Shown: positions 1 through 7,535, counted from the stretch's first letter. The stretch: 21,065 bases of DNA from Eubacteriales bacterium (GCA_030536565.1 JAUNPT010000021.1:1-21065), one strand, 5' to 3'. Notes: generated by a model not told the origin, from the sequence alone. Numbers and translations are program-made.

Positions 1-278
1 AAAAACGCAACAATCTGAAGAGCCTGACCTGTTTTAGAAACCACCTCATGCTGATAACATGCATATCTTTTTTCAATGAACTGCTCTCTTAAATCTGAGA
101 TGATTTCATCATATTCAATACTTGGAACAAGCTGCTTAAAAACCAGTCCATCAGCCACGTCTTCATCTGTGTATCCCAAAAGATTAGTGAAACCATCATC
201 GATTTTAATAACCCTGCCACTCCTCATCTCCATAGAAAACTGCGTGTATGGAATTGCATGCATACTCATATCTGCCAT
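1..278 (-). CDS. PAS-domain protein, N-terminal part (cut by window edge)
   Basis: The first 92 codons of a minus-strand gene are present; the 3' part lies outside the window. The start ATG (276-278) has an AAAGGA ribosome site 8-9 nt upstream. A second in-frame ATG lies three codons on. After about 18 residues the protein reads GRVIKIDDGFTNLLGYTDED, the typical opening of a PAS fold (beta strand, then the N-x-x-x-x-L-G-Y helix), followed by a segment resembling the K-T/G-beta hairpin of PAS sensors (HEVVSKTGQALQIVAF). PAS domains bind small ligands or mediate dimerisation in signalling proteins. The output domain (histidine kinase, GGDEF, regulator) is not visible, so no function beyond sensing can be given. 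The gene follows valS on the same strand with a 79-nt gap and no clear terminator between them. Confidence 0.75.
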   Translation of the reverse strand, partial: MADMSMHAIPYTQFSMEMRSGRVIKIDDGFTNLLGYTDEDVADGLVFKQLVPSIEYDEIISDLREQFIEKRYACYQHEVVSKTGQALQIVAF

Positions 279-357
279 AATTATAATTCCTTTCTTCTGT
301 GTGCTATGTTCATATGCTACTTCTTTTAAATTCACCTTTAGTATATCAGCAACCCTT

Positions 358-3009
358 TTACTTTACAAGTACTGTAAGTCTCTGTGTTACCTGCTCTAAC
401 ATCTGCGTATATCTGGCAAGCTTTTCTTTTTCTTCGTCTATTTTAGCCTTAGGTGCCTTTGACGTGAACTTTTCGTTATTTAACATACCATTACATCTGT
501 TTATTTCACCATTTAATCTGGCTTCTTCTTTCTTAAGACGCTCTATTTCCCTGTCAATATCAACAAGCTCTGCAAATGGTATATATATAACTGCCTCAGG
601 AATCACTGTAGATACAGCATCATCTGGGATACCCGCCTTATCAGACTGAACCTTTACCTCACTCGCATAGCCTAATGTTCCAAAAAATACTTTACCGCTT
701 TCAAATATCTGCCTGATATCTGCATTTTCTGAAACAACATATACCAATGCCTTACGGCTTGGCGCAACATTCATGTCTGCACGCACATTTCTAATATTTC
801 TGACAGCTGTCTTAATTGTTTCAATAGCATTTTCATCAGCTGCAAAATCCATAGCTTCTGAATATTCTGGCCAGATTGAAATCATAATTGATTCTTCTTT
901 ATCCTGAATATTACAGAAAATTTCCTCTGTAATGAATGGCATATATGGATGAAGAAGCTTTAATCCATCAATCAATACCTTCTTTAATGTCCAGATTGCT
1001 GCTGTCTTGGTCGTATCCTCATCATTGTAAAGACGTGGTTTTACCATCTCAATATACCAATCGCAGAACTCCTCCCAGATAAAATCGTTCAGCTTGGCAA
1101 CCGCAATACCAAGTTCATACTTCTCCATGTTATCAGTCACTTCTTTAATAAGATTATTCATCTTAGAAAGAATCCACTTATCAGCAGCAGTTAAGTTATC
1201 AGGCTGTGCATCTGTTGCCTTAATCTTGTTATCCGGGTCATTCATCATAATAAATCTTGATGCATTCCATACCTTGTTTGCAAAGTTACGGCTTGCCTCG
1301 ACTCTTTCCCAGTAGAAACGCATATCATTTCCCGGTGCATTTCCTGTAATAAGTGTGTAGCGGAGAGCATCTGCACCATACTTTTCAATAACCTCAAGCG
1401 GGTCGATACCATTTCCTAAAGACTTACTCATCTTGCGTCCCTGTGAATCCCTTACAAGTCCATGGAACAATACCTTTGAAAATGGTTTCCTGCCCATATG
1501 CTCATAACCTGAGAATATCATTCTGATTACCCAGAAAAAGATAATATCATAGCCTGTAACAAGCACATCTGTTGGGTAGAAATAATCTAATTCCTCAGTA
1601 TTATCTGGCCAGCCCAGTGTTGAGAATGGCCAAAGTGCTGATGAAAACCATGTATCCAGTGTGTCTGGATCCTGCTCCATATTGGTGCCTCCACACTTAG
1701 GGCACTCGCATACAGCCTCATCTGCAACAACCATCTGTCCACAATCCTTACAGTAATATGCCGGAATCCTGTGTCCCCACCATAACTGACGTGAAATACA
1801 CCAGTCTCTTATATTATCTGTCCAGTTAAAATATGTCTTATCCATTGAAGCTGGCATAAGCTCAATATCACCATTCTTAACAGCTTCAACAGCCGGTTTA
1901 ATAAGCTCGTCCATCTTAACAAACCACTGCTGCTTAATCATTGGCTCAACCGTTGTCTTACATCTGTCGTGTGTACCTACATTATGGACGTGGTCTTCAA
2001 CCTTAACCAATAATCCAAGTGCATCAAGGTCAGCTACCATTGCCTTTCTTGCTTCATATCTGTCCATTCCGGCATACTTACCGCCAAGACTGTTGATTGT
2101 AGCGTCATCATTTAAAATATTAATCTCTGGAAGGTTATGTCTTTTACCAACCTCAAAATCGTTAGGATCATGAGCTGGTGTAATCTTAACAACACCTGTA
2201 CCAAATTCCATATCAACATATTCATCAGCAATAACAGGAATCTTGCGGTCTGTCAATGGAAGCTCTACCATCTTGCCAACCAGATCCCTATATCTGTCGT
2301 CCTCTGGATTAACCGCCAGCGCACTGTCACCTAAAAGTGTCTCTGGACGTGTTGTGGCAATCTGAACGAATCTTCCTTCTTCTCCAGCTACTGGATAATT
2401 AATGTGCCAGAAATGTCCAGCCTGCTCCTCATGCTCAACCTCGGCATCTGAAATAGATGTATTACATACCGGACACCAGTTGACAATTCTTGAGCCCTTG
2501 TATATAAGTCCTTTTTCATAAAGGTTAAGGAATACTTCAGAGACAGCCTTAGAGCAGCCCTCGTCCATTGTAAATCTTTCTCTGTCCCAGTCGCAGGAAG
2601 AACCAATCTTTCTTAACTGGCTTGTAATTGTTCCGCCATATTCCTTCTTCCACTCCCATGTTCTTGCAAGAAAGCCTTCTCTTCCCAGCTCGTGCTTATC
2701 AATCCCCTCAGACTTTAATGCATTAGTAACCTTAACCTCTGTTGAGATACTTGCATGGTCAGTTCCTGGAACCCACAATGCCTCATAGCCCTGCATTCTC
2801 TTAAATCTTATAAGAATATCCTGCATTGTATTATCCAATGCATGCCCCATATGAAGCTTACCTGTAATATTGGGAGGCGGCATGACAATTGTAAATGGTT
2901 TCTTGCTTCTGTCTACTTCTGCGTGGAAATATTTCTTATCAATCCACTTCTGATATAATCTGTCTTCAATGTCGGCAGGATTATAATTCTTTTCTAATTC
3001 TTTGCTCAT
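358..3009 (-). CDS. valS: Valine--tRNA ligase
   Basis: Class Ia aminoacyl-tRNA synthetase that charges tRNA-Val in the cytoplasm. The 883-residue protein carries the HIGH signature as HMGH (53-56, after PPPNITGKL), the KMSKS loop at 526-530, and the editing-domain segment ATTRPETLLGDSALAV around 218-233. A zinc-ribbon-like set of cysteines lies at C420, C423, C436 and C439. It ends in the charged coiled-coil tail of ValRS (DREIERLKKEEARLNGEI). The reading frame stays open another 44 codons upstream, but that stretch is the T-box terminator and antiterminator. The start at 3009 has GAGGA about 7 nt upstream and begins MSKELEKNYNP, as family members do. The gene is controlled by the valine T-box upstream. 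Length is normal for bacterial ValRS. Confidence 0.98.
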   Translation of the reverse strand: MSKELEKNYNPADIEDRLYQKWIDKKYFHAEVDRSKKPFTIVMPPPNITGKLHMGHALDNTMQDILIRFKRMQGYEALWVPGTDHASISTEVKVTNALKSEGIDKHELGREGFLARTWEWKKEYGGTITSQLRKIGSSCDWDRERFTMDEGCSKAVSEVFLNLYEKGLIYKGSRIVNWCPVCNTSISDAEVEHEEQAGHFWHINYPVAGEEGRFVQIATTRPETLLGDSALAVNPEDDRYRDLVGKMVELPLTDRKIPVIADEYVDMEFGTGVVKITPAHDPNDFEVGKRHNLPEINILNDDATINSLGGKYAGMDRYEARKAMVADLDALGLLVKVEDHVHNVGTHDRCKTTVEPMIKQQWFVKMDELIKPAVEAVKNGDIELMPASMDKTYFNWTDNIRDWCISRQLWWGHRIPAYYCKDCGQMVVADEAVCECPKCGGTNMEQDPDTLDTWFSSALWPFSTLGWPDNTEELDYFYPTDVLVTGYDIIFFWVIRMIFSGYEHMGRKPFSKVLFHGLVRDSQGRKMSKSLGNGIDPLEVIEKYGADALRYTLITGNAPGNDMRFYWERVEASRNFANKVWNASRFIMMNDPDNKIKATDAQPDNLTAADKWILSKMNNLIKEVTDNMEKYELGIAVAKLNDFIWEEFCDWYIEMVKPRLYNDEDTTKTAAIWTLKKVLIDGLKLLHPYMPFITEEIFCNIQDKEESIMISIWPEYSEAMDFAADENAIETIKTAVRNIRNVRADMNVAPSRKALVYVVSENADIRQIFESGKVFFGTLGYASEVKVQSDKAGIPDDAVSTVIPEAVIYIPFAELVDIDREIERLKKEEARLNGEINRCNGMLNNEKFTSKAPKAKIDEEKEKLARYTQMLEQVTQRLTVLVK

Positions 3010-3079
3010 AATTTTTTCCTCTTTCTTTCCAGTATAAGGTCGGGGGCAAAAGGTGTTCTTCACAATTCCTAATCCTATA

Positions 3080-3132
3080 AAAATAAAAACCGCCCCTTGC
3101 ATAGAGTCCACAGGGCCTACAGCAAAGGGCGT
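3080..3132 (-). terminator. T-box-controlled intrinsic terminator
   Basis: On the minus strand a stem CGCCCTTTGC / GCAAGGGGCG (arms 3122-3131 and 3091-3100, one G-U pair) is followed by TTTTTATTT (3081-3089). It lies between the T-box motif and valS and overlaps the antiterminator, so it is the regulated attenuator. Confidence 0.92.
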
Positions 3133-3410
3133 TATATACACGCGGTACCACCTTTTTCAATTATTGACACTCCGCTGCTAACCATGACACCATCTGACAG
3201 TCAGATAATATTCTTAACTGCTGCGCTTCTGCAATAATCCTCCATTATTCTATAACGTGAATAACTCCGATATGACCTACATCTTTAATTTCTCAGCCAT
3301 ACTGCTCCAAAGCTACCTTCACCCTCAACCCTCTGATGTGGCCTTTCAGCCTGCAAGCCACACTCTCTTTCAGAATTTAAAAGCTACTCCTCTTTTTCAT
3401 AGCATTTCTA
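3080..3410 (-). promoter_or_regulatory. T-box riboswitch leader of valS (specifier GUA)
   Basis: The conserved T-box sequence AAGGTGGTACCGCG reads on the minus strand at 3139-3154. Upstream is a Stem I-like region with the hallmark blocks GAGGAGTAGC, GAAAGAGAG and GGTGAAGGTAGCTTTGGAG. In the last block GTA (3314-3316) follows GAAG and is the likely specifier codon, matching valine. The antiterminator forms from AAAGG and GCG on either side of the TGGTACC bulge, pairing with CGC and CCTTT (3124-3155). This uses the 5' arm of the terminator at 3091-3131, so the two structures exclude each other. Uncharged tRNA-Val(UAC) should stabilise the antiterminator and switch valS on. The exact 5' end is inferred. 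Confidence 0.93.
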
Positions 3411-3412
3411 TA

Positions 3413-3441
3413 TTTATATTCCAATAATGCAGTTAAATTAA
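3413..3441 (-). promoter_or_regulatory. Possible promoter of the valS leader
   Basis: A -10 like TATAAA (3413-3418) lies 17 nt from a weak -35 TTAATT (3436-3441), just upstream of the first recognisable T-box block. The -35 matches the consensus at only three positions, so this is the best candidate rather than a firm call. Confidence 0.35.
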
Positions 3442-3448
3442 TACTGCA
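3428..3448. repeat. 21-bp inverted repeat at the valS leader promoter
   Basis: TGCAGT and ACTGCA flank a 9-nt AT-rich centre and overlap the proposed -35 of the valS leader. The spacing resembles a dimeric operator, but an AT-rich region can produce this by chance. No regulator can be named. Confidence 0.3.
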
Positions 3449-3470
3449 CTTAGATATGATAATATGTCAT

Positions 3471-3497
3471 AAAAAAAAATGCAAGTATTTTCTATGC
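3471..3497 (-). terminator. Weak terminator after the deacetylase gene
   Basis: Downstream of the deacetylase stop on the minus strand a short hairpin (GCA-T-AG, loop, CTTGC, with one bulged T) runs into nine consecutive T residues (3471-3479). The stem is weak but the T-tract is long, and it is placed correctly at the end of the 7028-3519 gene run and before the valS leader. Confidence 0.5.
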
Positions 3498-3518
3498 TAT
3501 CCCAAAACTATCCCAAAA
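3497..3518. repeat. Tandem 11-bp direct repeat
   Basis: CTATCCCAAAA occurs twice with no gap, ending directly before the stop codon of the deacetylase gene (3519-3521). There are only two units, so this is probably a small local duplication. Confidence 0.7.
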
Positions 3519-4229
3519 TCAGTCTAGTATAATCTGATCCACAGTAACAAACACATATCCCTTTGCCTGCAGCTCATCTATTATTTCCAAAGCCGCCGCA
3601 ACAGAAGATTTATATATATCGTGCAGAAGAATAATATCCCCACACTTTACATTTGAAACAACATTTCTTACAACCTGTGCAGTATTAGTTGTATTCCAGT
3701 CATTTGGGTCAACTGTCCATAAAACTGGTGACATATTAACAGACATAAGCAGCTTATCAGAATATGAGCCATACGGAGGCCTTATATATTTAGGGCATTC
3801 TCCCAATATATTCTCGATTATTGAATTAGCCTTCGTAATCTCAGCCTTTGCCTTGGAAGATGTAAAATCTGTCAGCTGTACATGTGAATATGTATGATTT
3901 CCAATAAGATGCCCGTCTTCCTTTATTCTTTTGACAATATCCGGATTTTTTTCTGCTGATTTTCCAATCAAAAAGAACGTAGCCTTTACACCACGTTCCT
4001 TCAATCCATCAAGCAGTTCTTCTGTTGTTTCTGTTCCCGGCCCGTCATCAAATGTTATGGCAATTCTGTTTTCGTAACAGCCATTAGCAGTCTCTGTCTG
4101 GGCGTCTGCATCTTTTGCAAAACTCTCAATAACAGAAAATATAACTAAAACAATAATGCCTATAATAATAACCGCAAGCCTGTATCTGAATCTTTTAGAA
4201 TCAATATATCCCTTTCCATTAATGTCCAG
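3519..4229 (-). CDS. Membrane-anchored polysaccharide deacetylase (NodB fold), CTG start
   Basis: Carbohydrate esterase family 4 protein that removes acetyl groups from N-acetylglucosamine polymers such as peptidoglycan or a surface glycan. All NodB motifs are present in the 236-residue reading: TFDDGP (59-64), HTYSH (112-116, metal ligands), RPPYG (150-154), DPNDWN (174-179) and LLHD (201-204). Residues 18-36 form one hydrophobic segment (LAVIIIGIIVLVIFSVIES) after a basic stretch, so the catalytic domain should sit outside the cell on a membrane anchor. The frame contains no ATG, GTG or TTG between the upstream stop and the DDGP motif. The first such codon, TTG at 4004, would delete motif 1. 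CTG at 4227-4229 has GGAGG exactly 7 nt upstream, so I take it as the start. The gene is last in a run behind the MATE transporter (67-nt gap). Confidence 0.88.
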   Translation of the reverse strand: MDINGKGYIDSKRFRYRLAVIIIGIIVLVIFSVIESFAKDADAQTETANGCYENRIAITFDDGPGTETTEELLDGLKERGVKATFFLIGKSAEKNPDIVKRIKEDGHLIGNHTYSHVQLTDFTSSKAKAEITKANSIIENILGECPKYIRPPYGSYSDKLLMSVNMSPVLWTVDPNDWNTTNTAQVVRNVVSNVKCGDIILLHDIYKSSVAAALEIIDELQAKGYVFVTVDQIILD

Positions 4230-4296
4230 TATATTACCTCCAAAGCTTCTGTAAATGCTTTCTTACATCATTATATGCGTCCTGAAATAAAACATT

Positions 4297-5640
4297 CTAA
4301 TCTGCTGTACTATTATGTGATTTCTTAAGCAGAGGATTTCTTATAATCTGCACAATCAATGGTATAACCATAAAAACCCACACTATAGGCTCCGCTAAAA
4401 TAACTCCCATATATCCAAGCACTGGCACAAGAATAATTACAACCAGCACCTTTCCTACAAGCTCAATAGAGCTGGAAACCAACGGAGTAATCCTGTCCCC
4501 AATTCCCTGCATTGCATTTCTTATAATTGTAATCACAGCTGTTACGAAATACAGAAGTGAATCTATTCTTAAATAAAGTGACGCAGTTTCAATAATATAT
4601 TTATTATCTGAGCTTATAAGAAGCTTTACAAATGCAGGTACAATCGTATAAGAAAGGGCAACCATCAAACCGCACCATATCCAGCCAATAAAAACCGATA
4701 TCTTTATTCCCTTTTTAATTCTGTCAATATGTCCAGCGCCAAGATTCTGTCCGCAAAACGTAGCCATAGTTGTGCCAAGGACTCCAAACATCATCATAAA
4801 CAGCTCGGTAATACGCCTTGCTGTAGAATGTGCCACAATTATTTCCTGTCCAAATGAATTGATTGCCCCCTGAAGCACTACTGTTCCTATTGAGACCAGA
4901 CAGCTCATAAAACCCATGGAACAGCCTGTAGCCATCATCTTTCCCAAAAGAACAGAATCATTTTTAAAATCACTTCCTGAAACACGAAGTATCGGATATT
5001 TAATAAACATATATGCAAAACATGCAGCCATAGCAATAAGCTGTGAAAGAACTGTCGATATTGCTGCTCCACTGACACCCCATGGGATTACTGCCATAAA
5101 CAGGTAATCTCCCGCTATATTTAATGTTACTGATATACCAAGAAATATCAGCGGAGTAAATGAATCTCCAATAGCACGAAGAAGTGCGCAGCATACATTA
5201 TAAAGCATAAGCACCGTCATTCCAGCAAACACAATCCATATATAATCATATGCCTGCTCTATACATTCCCCGGGTGTATTTAACGCCAAAAGCAGTGGAC
5301 GCAAAAAAACCAGCACCAAAGTCGTTAACAGCAGTGAAACTGCTGCACCATACTTTAGCGCCAGAGCAACTGTCCTTTTCAATGTTTTTATATCTCCTGC
5401 ACCAAAATACTGTGCGGCTAACACTGCAAATCCATTAGTCAATCCCTGTAAAAATCCAATAACCAGGGTATATAGAGAGTTGGTTGAACCAACAGCTGCC
5501 AGCGAACGTTCTCCCAATACCTGACTTACTATCTTTGTGTCCACCAGATTATATGTAAGCTGTAAAATGTTCCCCAGCATAACAGGAACTGCAAACGCCA
5601 TAATTAATCTGGTAATATTTCCTTTTGTTAAATCCTTCAT
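4297..5640 (-). CDS. MATE-family multidrug/cation efflux transporter
   Basis: A 447-residue integral membrane protein with about twelve hydrophobic segments and the MATE pattern: an N-terminal block with PVMLGNILQLTYNLVDTKIV and GLTNGFAVLAAQYFGAGD, and a second half repeating the layout (GTTMATFCGQNLGAGHIDRI). MATE proteins export cationic drugs or metabolites using a Na+ or H+ gradient. The substrate cannot be read from sequence. The start ATG at 5638-5640 has GAGG 6 nt upstream. The gene begins 27 nt after the CarD-like gene ends and precedes the deacetylase, so it is probably co-transcribed with both. Length is normal for the family. Confidence 0.93.
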   Translation of the reverse strand: MKDLTKGNITRLIMAFAVPVMLGNILQLTYNLVDTKIVSQVLGERSLAAVGSTNSLYTLVIGFLQGLTNGFAVLAAQYFGAGDIKTLKRTVALALKYGAAVSLLLTTLVLVFLRPLLLALNTPGECIEQAYDYIWIVFAGMTVLMLYNVCCALLRAIGDSFTPLIFLGISVTLNIAGDYLFMAVIPWGVSGAAISTVLSQLIAMAACFAYMFIKYPILRVSGSDFKNDSVLLGKMMATGCSMGFMSCLVSIGTVVLQGAINSFGQEIIVAHSTARRITELFMMMFGVLGTTMATFCGQNLGAGHIDRIKKGIKISVFIGWIWCGLMVALSYTIVPAFVKLLISSDNKYIIETASLYLRIDSLLYFVTAVITIIRNAMQGIGDRITPLVSSSIELVGKVLVVIILVPVLGYMGVILAEPIVWVFMVIPLIVQIIRNPLLKKSHNSTAD

Positions 5641-5667
5641 ATATCCTCTGTCAATCCAAAAGCAGCA

Positions 5668-6165
5668 TTACAGCTGTCCCAAATATTCGTCAAGCTGCTG
5701 CGTTATTTCTTCATAATCCATATCCAAAGAAACCGCAAGCTCACCATATAAAAGCTTTCTCGCAGCAGTTAACATCCTGCTGTCAGCTGATTTCATCTTT
5801 CTTAAATCCTTTGCTCTCTCATTTTTAATATTATACAGCCCTCTGATTAAATGCATAAGCTCCATAATATCCTGTGACTTAATCATTACATCATACTGGT
5901 TAGGTGTAATCTCCCCATTAAGCATTTCATCTTTCTTGCAGTTTATTGCTTTATCAACATATTTTTCTGCCTGTTTTTTTGTGATTATTTCTCTAATCGT
6001 CACCTTATTGCTGTTAACAGGTGAGTAAATAAGTCCCTTGCTGTCATATACCGGCTGAAGATAATAATAATCTCCATCTATTCCTTTAATTGGAGGTTTT
6101 GCTATTTTTTCCACAATACATACACCAACAACTCCGTACATCACTTTATCTCCAACTTCAAACAT
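5668..6165 (-). CDS. CarD-like RNA-polymerase-binding transcription regulator
   Basis: A 165-residue protein starting MFEVGDKVMYGVVGVCIVE, the standard start of the CarD/CdnL/TRCF RNA-polymerase-interaction domain (about residues 1-60; GDYYYLQPVYDSKGLIYSPV is also typical). A helical C-terminal half follows, as in CarD and CdnL. These proteins bind the RNA polymerase beta subunit and stabilise open promoter complexes. The frame extends 14 codons upstream, but AAGGAG sits 9 nt before the ATG at 6163-6165. The upstream alternatives have no good ribosome site and overlap a hairpin. Clostridia often carry several CarD paralogues, so this need not be the housekeeping copy. It lies between the DUF6465-like gene and the MATE transporter. 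Confidence 0.88.
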   Translation of the reverse strand: MFEVGDKVMYGVVGVCIVEKIAKPPIKGIDGDYYYLQPVYDSKGLIYSPVNSNKVTIREIITKKQAEKYVDKAINCKKDEMLNGEITPNQYDVMIKSQDIMELMHLIRGLYNIKNERAKDLRKMKSADSRMLTAARKLLYGELAVSLDMDYEEITQQLDEYLGQL

Positions 6166-6187
6166 ATAGTACATCTCCTTTTCCGAT

Positions 6188-6244
6188 ATAAAACTAAACT
6201 GCTTCAATAGTGGATTTCAAATAGAAACCCCTAACGAAGCAGTT
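6188..6244 (-). terminator. Two-tier hairpin with T-rich tail upstream of the CarD-like gene
   Basis: On the minus strand AACTGCTTC (6236-6244) pairs perfectly with GAAGCAGTT (6197-6205). Inside, GGGTTTC pairs with GAAATCC around a five-base loop. The outer stem is followed by TAGTTTTAT. This is a long, moderately strong terminator-like structure between the DUF6465-like gene and the CarD-like gene. It probably gives partial termination, lowering expression of the last three genes, or stabilises the 3' end of the upstream message. Confidence 0.6.
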
Positions 6245-6275
6245 CATTAAATCACCTGTTTAAACTTATGTATTA

Positions 6276-6758
6276 TTAAAATAAATCAACTTTACCTGCA
6301 ATGTTTCCATTAACAACATAATAACATGCATTATCCTCAGGCTTAAGATACATCTTTATATCCTTAACTGCAATGTTTTGTTCCTTACAGTCTGCAAGCA
6401 CCTTTTCAAATAATGTTTCCTCATCTGCCTGATTCTCATAATACTGTATAAAAACTTCCTTCTTAATTGAAGTCTTTCTTGGTGCTGCCGGCTTCTTCGC
6501 CGCTGCTTTCTTTACAGCCGGCTTCTTTGCGGCTGTTGTCTTCTTTGCCTGCTTAACCTCTGTCTTAGCTGGTTCAATCTTTTTTTCTGCCTTAACTTCT
6601 ACTGCAGCCTCTTGTGTCTTAACTGTTTCTGTCTTCTTAGGTTCAGCCTTCTTAGCCGCTGTCTTTGGAGCTGCTGCTTTCTTTACAGCTGGTTTTCTTG
6701 TCTTCTTAGTTCCTTCAGTTTTATTCTCTGTTGTACCAAAGATTTCATTCATCTCCAT
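6276..6758 (-). CDS. Lys/Ala/Pro-rich histone-like tail fused to a DUF6465-like domain
   Basis: A 160-residue protein in two parts. Residues about 15-100 are low complexity with repeated AAKK, PAVKKAA and KKPAAP units, like the tails of bacterial histone H1-like proteins. Residues about 100-160 form a compact domain (EVFIQYYENQADEETLFEKV ending YYVVNGNIAGKVDLF) resembling what I recall as DUF6465, a family of Lachnospiraceae and relatives without known function. The basic tail suggests binding to DNA, RNA or acidic polymers, but this is inference. The start ATG (6756-6758) has AGGAGG 7 nt upstream. It lies 21 nt after the HPr-like gene and should be co-transcribed with it. Confidence 0.8.
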   Translation of the reverse strand: MEMNEIFGTTENKTEGTKKTRKPAVKKAAAPKTAAKKAEPKKTETVKTQEAAVEVKAEKKIEPAKTEVKQAKKTTAAKKPAVKKAAAKKPAAPRKTSIKKEVFIQYYENQADEETLFEKVLADCKEQNIAVKDIKMYLKPEDNACYYVVNGNIAGKVDLF

Positions 6759-6779
6759 AATTCTACCTCCTCATGAAAA

Positions 6780-7028
6780 TTAACAAGTTAAAAATTCTTT
6801 TATACTATCAACTGCCTTTTCCTCATCGGAGCCAACAGCAGATATGCTCACTTCCATTCCCTTTTTCAATCCAAACGCCATAATTCCCATTAAGCTCTTT
6901 GCATTAATATTCTTTCCATTACTGATAATCTCAATATGGCTTTCATATCTGCAGGCAGTCTGCACAAGCTCGGCAATTGGATTCTTATGAGTTTTCTCAA
7001 TGTCTGCTACCTCAACTGTTAATGTCAT
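6780..7028 (-). CDS. HPr-like phosphocarrier protein, atypical active site
   Basis: An 82-residue protein over the whole HPr fold. HPr carries phosphate on a histidine from enzyme I to sugar-specific PTS proteins and, in Firmicutes, is phosphorylated on a serine by HPr kinase as a carbon-catabolite signal. The active-site loop is THKNPIAELVQ: the histidine is at position 14, but the Arg of the usual H-A-R-P is Asn (N16). The regulatory-serine region NAKSLMGIMAFGLKKG is well kept (S45). This suggests a secondary HPr paralogue, possibly regulatory like Crh, although Crh lacks the histidine and this protein keeps it. A promoter with a 17-nt spacer lies at 7106-7134. The ribosome site is GGTGG, about 10 nt before ATG. 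It heads the run of five genes to 3519. Confidence 0.85.
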   Translation of the reverse strand: MTLTVEVADIEKTHKNPIAELVQTACRYESHIEIISNGKNINAKSLMGIMAFGLKKGMEVSISAVGSDEEKAVDSIKEFLTC

Positions 7029-7105
7029 AGTTTAACATCCACCCTTAAATTTAATATAATTATAATTAATACGCAATATATAACGACATATAAATTACTT
7101 TTCAA

Positions 7106-7134
7106 AATATACTCTATTGTAAGATATAAGTCAA
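7106..7134 (-). promoter_or_regulatory. Promoter of the HPr-like gene run
   Basis: TTGACT (7129-7134) and TATATT (7106-7111) on the minus strand are separated by exactly 17 nt, a strong housekeeping-sigma promoter. It predicts a start near 7099 and a 5' UTR of about 70 nt ahead of the HPr-like gene. Confidence 0.8.
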
Positions 7135-7192
7135 CCTTTAACCATGATTTTTGACATTTTAAATAAAATAGTTAAATAAATATCAGTAAAAA

Positions 7193-7504
7193 TTATAATT
7201 TTTTATCTTCATATCCCATGTTAAAAAGCTCTGTCATCTGACCGTCAAATGCATCTGATGGTTCATAATCCTTCAAAAGCTCTATAAGCTTAGCCAAATG
7301 TTCATTCTTCGTTGTGAAGCCTGCTGTCTTTTCCATTACACTTTCCTTAAGTTCAGACATAGAATTATAATGCTCTGTTTTATCTATACCTGCCAGAGAC
7401 GATAAAATCCCCAATGCATAAGCCAGCTCATAATTGCCTGTCAGCCTTGCATTTTCAAATCCGCATTTTATCTGCACAGCCTGTTTTGCCAATATAGGTA
7501 CCAT
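7193..7504 (-). CDS. Small conserved-looking protein of unknown function
   Basis: I do not recognise this 103-residue protein. It starts MVPILAKQAVQIKCGFENAR and looks soluble and largely helical, with two or three amphipathic helices (YELAYALGILSSLAG; HLAKLIELLKDYEP) and no membrane segment or cysteine cluster. The frame extends 20 codons upstream, but that region contains a promoter. ATG at 7502-7504 has GGAG 6 nt upstream, so I choose it. It has its own promoter (7536-7564) and is followed by another promoter, so it is probably a single-gene unit between the HAD phosphatase run and the HPr-like run. Confidence 0.7.
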   Translation of the reverse strand: MVPILAKQAVQIKCGFENARLTGNYELAYALGILSSLAGIDKTEHYNSMSELKESVMEKTAGFTTKNEHLAKLIELLKDYEPSDAFDGQMTELFNMGYEDKKL

Positions 7505-7535
7505 AATTATCTCCACATATGTATCATTCCTGTTA

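Noticed and set aside
76..649. Plus-strand open frames over the PAS gene and the 3' end of valS
   Set aside because: They are complements of real minus-strand genes and have no start signals.
3010..3141. Forty-four-codon N-terminal extension of valS
   Set aside because: The stretch encodes the T-box antiterminator and terminator, and the internal ATG at 3009 has a good ribosome site and the family's normal start.
3497..3518. Tandem 11-bp repeat as a CRISPR or mobile-element trace
   Set aside because: Only two units with no spacer, and no associated genes.
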